Positions 5,967 through 9,453 of a stretch of 9,453 nucleotides of DNA are shown piece by piece. The first letter of the stretch is position 1. The number at the start of each line of letters is the position of its first letter. This DNA is from Desulfobacterales bacterium (GTDB lineage: Bacteria > Desulfobacterota > Desulfobacteria > Desulfobacterales > Desulfosalsimonadaceae). The DNA is taken from NCBI GenBank assembly GCA_007127175.1, contig SKZX01000330.1, forward strand, positions 1 to 9,453, in the 5' to 3' direction. The notes under the pieces were generated by a model. It worked only from the letters and a program-made list of their open reading frames with translations, did not search any database and was not told the DNA's origin. A program made the position numbers and the translations under genes.

Positions 5967-6129
5967 GTGGACAGGGTGGACAGGGTGGACAGGGTGGACA
6001 GGGTGGACTTGGTGGACTTGGTGGACTTAATAGACTTGGTGGACTTAATAGACCTGGTGGACTTAATAGACCTGGTGGACAGAGAGTGGACATGTGGACT
6101 TAATGGACCTGGTGGACTTAGTGGACACA
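5967..6129. repeat. 9-bp tandem repeat (minisatellite), about 17-18 units, variants of GTGGACTTG
   Basis: The units run in register from 5967: four of GTGGACAGG, then GTGGACTTG and GTGGACTTA mixed with ATAGACTTG and ATAGACCTG up to about 6083. A 2-nt offset at 6084-6085 and an 8-nt unit follow, then more units to 6129. Because the unit is a multiple of three, one frame stays open as repeated Val-Asp-Arg and Val-Asp-Leu, but this is low-complexity sequence without a ribosome-binding site and is not called as a gene. The array fills the gap between convergent genes. Confidence 0.92.
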
Positions 6130-6176
6130 GTAGTCGACGCTGTGTCCATTAAGTCCACCAAGTCCATTAAGTCCAC
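6094..6176. terminator. 37-bp-arm hairpin between convergent genes, candidate bidirectional terminator
   Basis: Left arm 6094-6130 and right arm 6140-6176 are complementary at 35 of 37 positions around a 9-nt loop (TAGTCGACG). The left arm is the end of the 9-bp repeat array; the right arm is four more units in inverted orientation. It lies between the 3' ends of the 55-residue ORF (plus) and coaX (minus), 25 nt beyond the coaX stop, the usual place for shared termination. Neither side has a classical long T-run, only TATTT after the right arm. The inverted repeat is certain; the terminator role is inferred. Confidence 0.55.
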
Positions 6177-6201
6177 TATTTAAGGCACAACGGCAGACGC
6201 C

Positions 6202-6981
6202 TCAACCCACCCGTTTCGAAGCGATTTTCCTGGCCAGAATCCTAAGCCCCTCCAGGGTCAGCCCGGGCTCAACCGCCTCGATCGTTTCGGAAAGGCGTTG
6301 CAGCAGGACGCCGAAGCCACCCGTGGCGATCACCTTCGGCGGCGTTTCCATTTCCCGGCTGATACGGCGGACCATCCCGTCAACCATGTCTGTGTAGCCG
6401 AAAAGAAGGCCGGACTTCATGCTTTCAACGGTTTCCCTGCCGATGGCGCGCTCCGGCACGTCAATCAGTTCGACCCGGGGCAGTTTTGACGCCTTTGCGA
6501 ACAGGGCCTCGGCGGAAATGCCGATTCCCGGGGCAATGGCCCCGCCCATGTACGCGCCGCTCCCGGAAATGCAGTCAAAGGTGGTCGCGGTCCCGAAATC
6601 AATGATAACCAGGGCACACCGGTATTTTTCATAGGCCGCAATGGCGTTCACCAGACGGTCCGCCCCCACTTCCGCCGGGTTTTTCAGCAGAACAGGCATA
6701 TCCACGGTTTTATGGCTGATCCAGTCCGGTTCGTGGCCGAGGTACTTCCTGCAGTAGGATTGGATCGCGCCCGCAAGCGGCGGAACCACGCATGACACAA
6801 CCGTCTGCCCCACCACGGAAGATTCAATCCCGGCCTTCCTGAAAAAGCGCGAAACAATGAGGTCCAACTCGTCGTCGGTCAGCCGGGTTTCCGTGTGAAT
6901 CCGCCAGTCGTGAACCAGCCGGTCATTGTCATACAGCCCGATCACGGTGTGGGTGTTGCCCACATCAAGCACAAGCAGCAT
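6202..6981 (-). CDS. coaX: Type III pantothenate kinase (CoaX)
   Basis: 259 residues, the normal size for CoaX (about 255-260). It phosphorylates pantothenate with ATP, the first step of coenzyme A synthesis, and unlike type I kinases usually needs a monovalent cation and is not inhibited by CoA. ASKHA-fold motifs are visible: DVGNTHT (6-12, phosphate-binding loop), GADR (106-109), DFGTATTFD (128-136, containing the catalytic Asp), GGAIAPGI (146-153), RETVESMKSGLLFGY (182-196) and ATGGF (219-223). The ATG at 6981 is chosen because the conserved protein begins there and GGAGA lies just upstream; a longer frame to 7056 adds a proline-rich leader that lies within folP. Its first 17 nt overlap the 3' end of folP, suggesting coupling. 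Confidence 0.97.
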   Translation of the reverse strand: MLLVLDVGNTHTVIGLYDNDRLVHDWRIHTETRLTDDELDLIVSRFFRKAGIESSVVGQTVVSCVVPPLAGAIQSYCRKYLGHEPDWISHKTVDMPVLLKNPAEVGADRLVNAIAAYEKYRCALVIIDFGTATTFDCISGSGAYMGGAIAPGIGISAEALFAKASKLPRVELIDVPERAIGRETVESMKSGLLFGYTDMVDGMVRRISREMETPPKVIATGGFGVLLQRLSETIEAVEPGLTLEGLRILARKIASKRVG

Positions 6982-7858
6982 GGGTCTCTCCGTTTCGAAT
7001 GGCGTCGATGATGGTGGCGGTGGCCCGGGCACGGGCCACATCATGAACCCGGACAATGTGGGCCCCGTTCAGAATCGCGGTGGACAAGGCGGCCTGGGTG
7101 CCGGTTTCAACCAGTTCATGGGTGGCCTCGTTTTCGTTCTCCAGGCGGTTTTCCGCGGCCAGGAGTTTGCGTATGAAGGCCTTCCTGGACGGGCCGATCA
7201 GAACGGGCACGCCCAAAGGCAAAAACCGGTGGACATGTTTCAGCAGTTCCAGGTTGTGTGCAACCGTTTTTCCGAACCCGATACCCGGATCCACTATGAT
7301 TCGTGACCGCGGGACCCCGGCAACTTCCGCAGTCCCCAAGGCGTCTTCAAGAAAAGCGTAAATCTCGCCGATCAAATCATCATAGCGGGGGTCGACCTGC
7401 ATGGTTTTGGGCGATCCCTTCATGTGCATCAATACAAGGAGGGCTTGCGTTTCCGAAGCAACCGCGGCCATTTCCGGGTCAAGCCGCAATGCGCTGATAT
7501 CGTTGATGATGACTGCTCCGGCGGCCATGGCGCGCCTGGCCACCGCAGCCTTGGTCGTGTCAATGGAAATGGGGACGGGTATTTTGCCGGCAAGGTGCTC
7601 GATGACCGGAAGAACCCGCCGTGCTTCCTCCGCCTCGCTGACAGGGTCCGAAAACGGCCGGCTGGATTCTCCCCCGATATCGATGACATCCGCGCCGTCG
7701 CCGATCATCTTTTCCGCCTGCGCCAGGGCGGCGTCAAGGGAAAAAAACCGCCCGCCATCGGAAAAAGAGTCCGGGGTGACATTGAGGATTCCCATGATGC
7801 AGGTCCTGGGACCCAGCACCAGTTCATGGGAAAGCCACCTGAGCCTAATCGGCGTCAT
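6965..7858 (-). CDS. folP: Dihydropteroate synthase (FolP)
   Basis: 297 residues, slightly longer than typical (about 270-285). It condenses 6-hydroxymethyl-7,8-dihydropterin pyrophosphate with p-aminobenzoate to dihydropteroate in folate synthesis and is the sulfonamide target. TIM-barrel signatures: NVTPDSFSDGG (26-36), IDIGGESSRP (59-68), SIDTTK (98-103), NDIS (119-122), MHMKG (144-148), DPGIGFGK (190-197), GPSRKAFI (222-229) and RVHDV (270-274). The start at ATG 7858 overlaps the ftsH stop by 14 nt and places GILNVTPDSF at the usual distance from the N-terminus. The frame continues upstream to 8128, but that part is the shadow of ftsH. No clear Shine-Dalgarno precedes 7858, which fits translation coupled to ftsH. 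The segment between GPSRKAFI and the C-terminal RVHDV has an acidic insert-like run (about 236-250). Confidence 0.97.
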   Translation of the reverse strand: MTPIRLRWLSHELVLGPRTCIMGILNVTPDSFSDGGRFFSLDAALAQAEKMIGDGADVIDIGGESSRPFSDPVSEAEEARRVLPVIEHLAGKIPVPISIDTTKAAVARRAMAAGAVIINDISALRLDPEMAAVASETQALLVLMHMKGSPKTMQVDPRYDDLIGEIYAFLEDALGTAEVAGVPRSRIIVDPGIGFGKTVAHNLELLKHVHRFLPLGVPVLIGPSRKAFIRKLLAAENRLENENEATHELVETGTQAALSTAILNGAHIVRVHDVARARATATIIDAIRNGETHAACA

Positions 7859-9453
7859 TGGTTTTGCCGGCGGCGGCATCTTGGGTTTGGTCCATGCTTT
7901 CGTCCGGGGTTTCGTCCGGGCTGTCTCCGGCGCTTTCTTCGGCGCTATTTCCGGAAGACGGGGCATCGGTTTCCGATGCGTTGAGAAAAGGGAGCCTGAC
8001 GCCGGGCCGCATCCGGACGATGAGTTCATCGAGCTCTTTTCCCATAACGGTTTCCTTGTCCAGGAGCATCTCCGCCAGCGCGTCCAGAATATCCCTGTTT
8101 TCCTTGAGAAGCTCCCTGGCGCGGGCATGCGCCGCCTTTACGATATGGGTAATCTCGGCGTCGATCTTCTGGGCAGTGGCTTCCGAATAGTCGCGGTGCT
8201 GGGCAATCTCCCGGCCAAGAAAAATCTGCTCGTCCTGCTGGCCGTAGGTCAATGGCCCCAGCTCCTCGCTCATGCCGAAGGAACGGACCATTTTCTGGGC
8301 CACGTCCGTGGCCTTTTTGATATCGTTTGAAGCGCCCGTGCTGATTCGGTTGAACACGAGCTCCTCTGCGGCGCGCCCGCCCATGGCAACCGCAAGGTCG
8401 CTGTTGAGCTGGTCCTTGAAAATAAAGTCTCGCTCCTCGGGCAAAAACCAGGTAACACCCGCGGCCCTGCCCCGGGGAATAATGGTGATCTTGTTGACGG
8501 CATCGGTTTCAGGCAGAAACCGGGCGACCAGGGCATGCCCCGCCTCGTGGTAGGCGGTGGTTTTCTTGTCTTCTTCGCGCATGACCTTGGATTTGCGCTC
8601 AAGGCCCATGAAAATCTTGTCCTTGGCGTCCTCGAAATCCTCCATGGTCACCTTTTCCTTGTCTTTCCGGGCGGCGATGAGGGCTGCCTCGTTCACCATG
8701 TTTTCCAGGTCCGCCCCGGAAAACCCGGGTGTCCCCTTGGCCAGGTTGACCACGTCGATCCCTTCCGACGGCGTCCGCTTGAGGTGCACCTTGATGATTT
8801 CGGTCCGGCCCCGGATATCGGGCATGGGCACCACGACCTGCCGGTCAAAACGGCCCGGCCTGAGCAGCGCGGGATCGAGCACGTCCGGCCGGTTGGTGGA
8901 GGCGATGAGGATGACCCCCTCGTTGGATTCAAACCCGTCCATTTCAACCAGGAGCTGGTTCAGGGTCTGTTCCCGCTCATCGTGGCCGCCGCCCAGGCCT
9001 GCGCCCCGCTGGCGCCCCACGGCGTCGATCTCGTCAATGAAAATAATGCAAGGGGCATTCTTTTTGCCCTGGACAAACAGGTCCCGGACCCGGGAGGCGC
9101 CGACGCCCACGAACATCTCCACGAAATCGGAGCCGCTGATGGAAAAAAACGGCACGCCGGCTTCACCGGCAATGGCCCGGGCAAGCAGCGTCTTTCCCGT
9201 TCCGGGGCCGCCGACCATCAACACCCCCTTGGGAATGCGGCCGCCGAGGCGGGTATACTTCTTCGGGGTTCTCAAAAACTCGACCAACTCGGTGACTTCT
9301 TCCTTGGCCTCGTCCACCCCGGCTACATCATCAAAGGTAACTTTTGGGGCCTCGTCCGAGAGCATTCTTGCCCCGCTTTTACCAAAGGAAAGCGCTTTTC
9401 CGCCGCCGCCCTGCATCTGGCGCATGAAAAATATCCACACCCCGATCAACAGC
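7845..9453 (-). CDS. ftsH: ATP-dependent zinc metalloprotease FtsH, partial (N-terminus off the right edge)
   Basis: The frame is open to the window edge; about 535 residues are visible, beginning inside the second transmembrane helix (LIGVWIFFMRQM). FtsH is a membrane-anchored hexameric AAA+ protease that degrades unassembled or damaged membrane proteins and some cytoplasmic regulators. Numbering the visible part from the TTG at 9449: Walker A GGPGTGKT (80-87), pore loop MFVG (112-115), Walker B IIFIDEID (135-142), second region of homology RPDVLDPALLRPGRFDR (187-203), zinc site HEAGH (301-305), and the third ligand in TGASND (Asp376). The C-terminal 40-odd residues are a Ser/Asp/Glu-rich disordered tail, common in the family. 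In Walker A, the first Pro of the usual GPPGTGKT is Gly. It is the upstream gene of the ftsH-folP-coaX unit. Confidence 0.99.
   Translation of the reverse strand, partial: LLIGVWIFFMRQMQGGGGKALSFGKSGARMLSDEAPKVTFDDVAGVDEAKEEVTELVEFLRTPKKYTRLGGRIPKGVLMVGGPGTGKTLLARAIAGEAGVPFFSISGSDFVEMFVGVGASRVRDLFVQGKKNAPCIIFIDEIDAVGRQRGAGLGGGHDEREQTLNQLLVEMDGFESNEGVILIASTNRPDVLDPALLRPGRFDRQVVVPMPDIRGRTEIIKVHLKRTPSEGIDVVNLAKGTPGFSGADLENMVNEAALIAARKDKEKVTMEDFEDAKDKIFMGLERKSKVMREEDKKTTAYHEAGHALVARFLPETDAVNKITIIPRGRAAGVTWFLPEERDFIFKDQLNSDLAVAMGGRAAEELVFNRISTGASNDIKKATDVAQKMVRSFGMSEELGPLTYGQQDEQIFLGREIAQHRDYSEATAQKIDAEITHIVKAAHARARELLKENRDILDALAEMLLDKETVMGKELDELIVRMRPGVRLPFLNASETDAPSSGNSAEESAGDSPDETPDESMDQTQDAAAGKTNDAD

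Noticed and set aside
5967..6152. Open frame of repeated Val-Asp-Arg/Leu
   Set aside because: It is the product of a 9-bp tandem repeat with no ribosome-binding site and no conserved domain.
5967..6176. CRISPR array
   Set aside because: The units are only 9 bp, directly adjacent and without unique spacers; no cas gene is present.
6982..7056. N-terminal extension of CoaX to 7056
   Set aside because: It adds a proline-rich peptide within folP; CoaX proteins begin directly at the DVGNTHT strand, and a ribosome-binding site precedes the 6981 start.
7859..8128. N-terminal extension of FolP to 8128
   Set aside because: The extra 90 codons are an out-of-frame reading of the ftsH 3' end; conserved FolP sequence starts just after ATG 7858.
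7401..8330. 309-codon open frame on the plus strand
   Set aside because: It lies antisense to folP and the end of ftsH, both of which have clear conserved motifs.

Overview
The window looks like chromosomal DNA of a Gram-negative deltaproteobacterium in the broad sense (Desulfobacterota). This is an inference from protein style (ProC, YggT, paired PilT-type ATPases, the ftsH-folP-coaX order) and from short tandem repeats in the intergenic spacers. No 16S or other decisive marker is present. No phage, transposase, CRISPR array, tRNA or rRNA is seen.

Layout. Bases 1-642 (minus) hold most of a CcdA-type membrane thiol transporter that runs off the left edge. Bases 643-1218 carry no convincing gene but are rich in structure: a small hairpin and 7-bp tandem repeat just upstream of ccdA, a ~195-nt imperfect palindrome, a perfect 7-bp hairpin, and a strong Shine-Dalgarno plus ATG leading into only 24 codons. 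proC (minus, 1219-2088) and yggT (plus, 2425-2724) are divergent around a 336-nt spacer with one perfect hairpin and a weak promoter candidate.

Bases 2801-5941 form a compact plus-strand cluster: a canonical PilT retraction ATPase, a PilU-like paralogue, a zinc-ribbon protein fused to a receiver-like domain that has apparently lost its phospho-acceptor aspartate, and a 55-residue helical protein that overlaps the preceding stop codon. The first two genes point to type IV pilus retraction (twitching or surface motility). The last two are plausible but unproven accessory or regulatory partners, and are the best candidate here for something undescribed.

Bases 5942-6201, between convergent genes, hold a 9-bp minisatellite (about 17-18 units) ending in a near-perfect 37-bp-arm hairpin built from the same repeat. 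Bases 6202-9453 (minus) hold ftsH, folP and coaX in that transcriptional order with 14- and 17-nt overlaps: membrane protein quality control, folate synthesis and the first step of coenzyme A synthesis, apparently translationally coupled. ftsH lacks its N-terminal start because it runs off the right edge.
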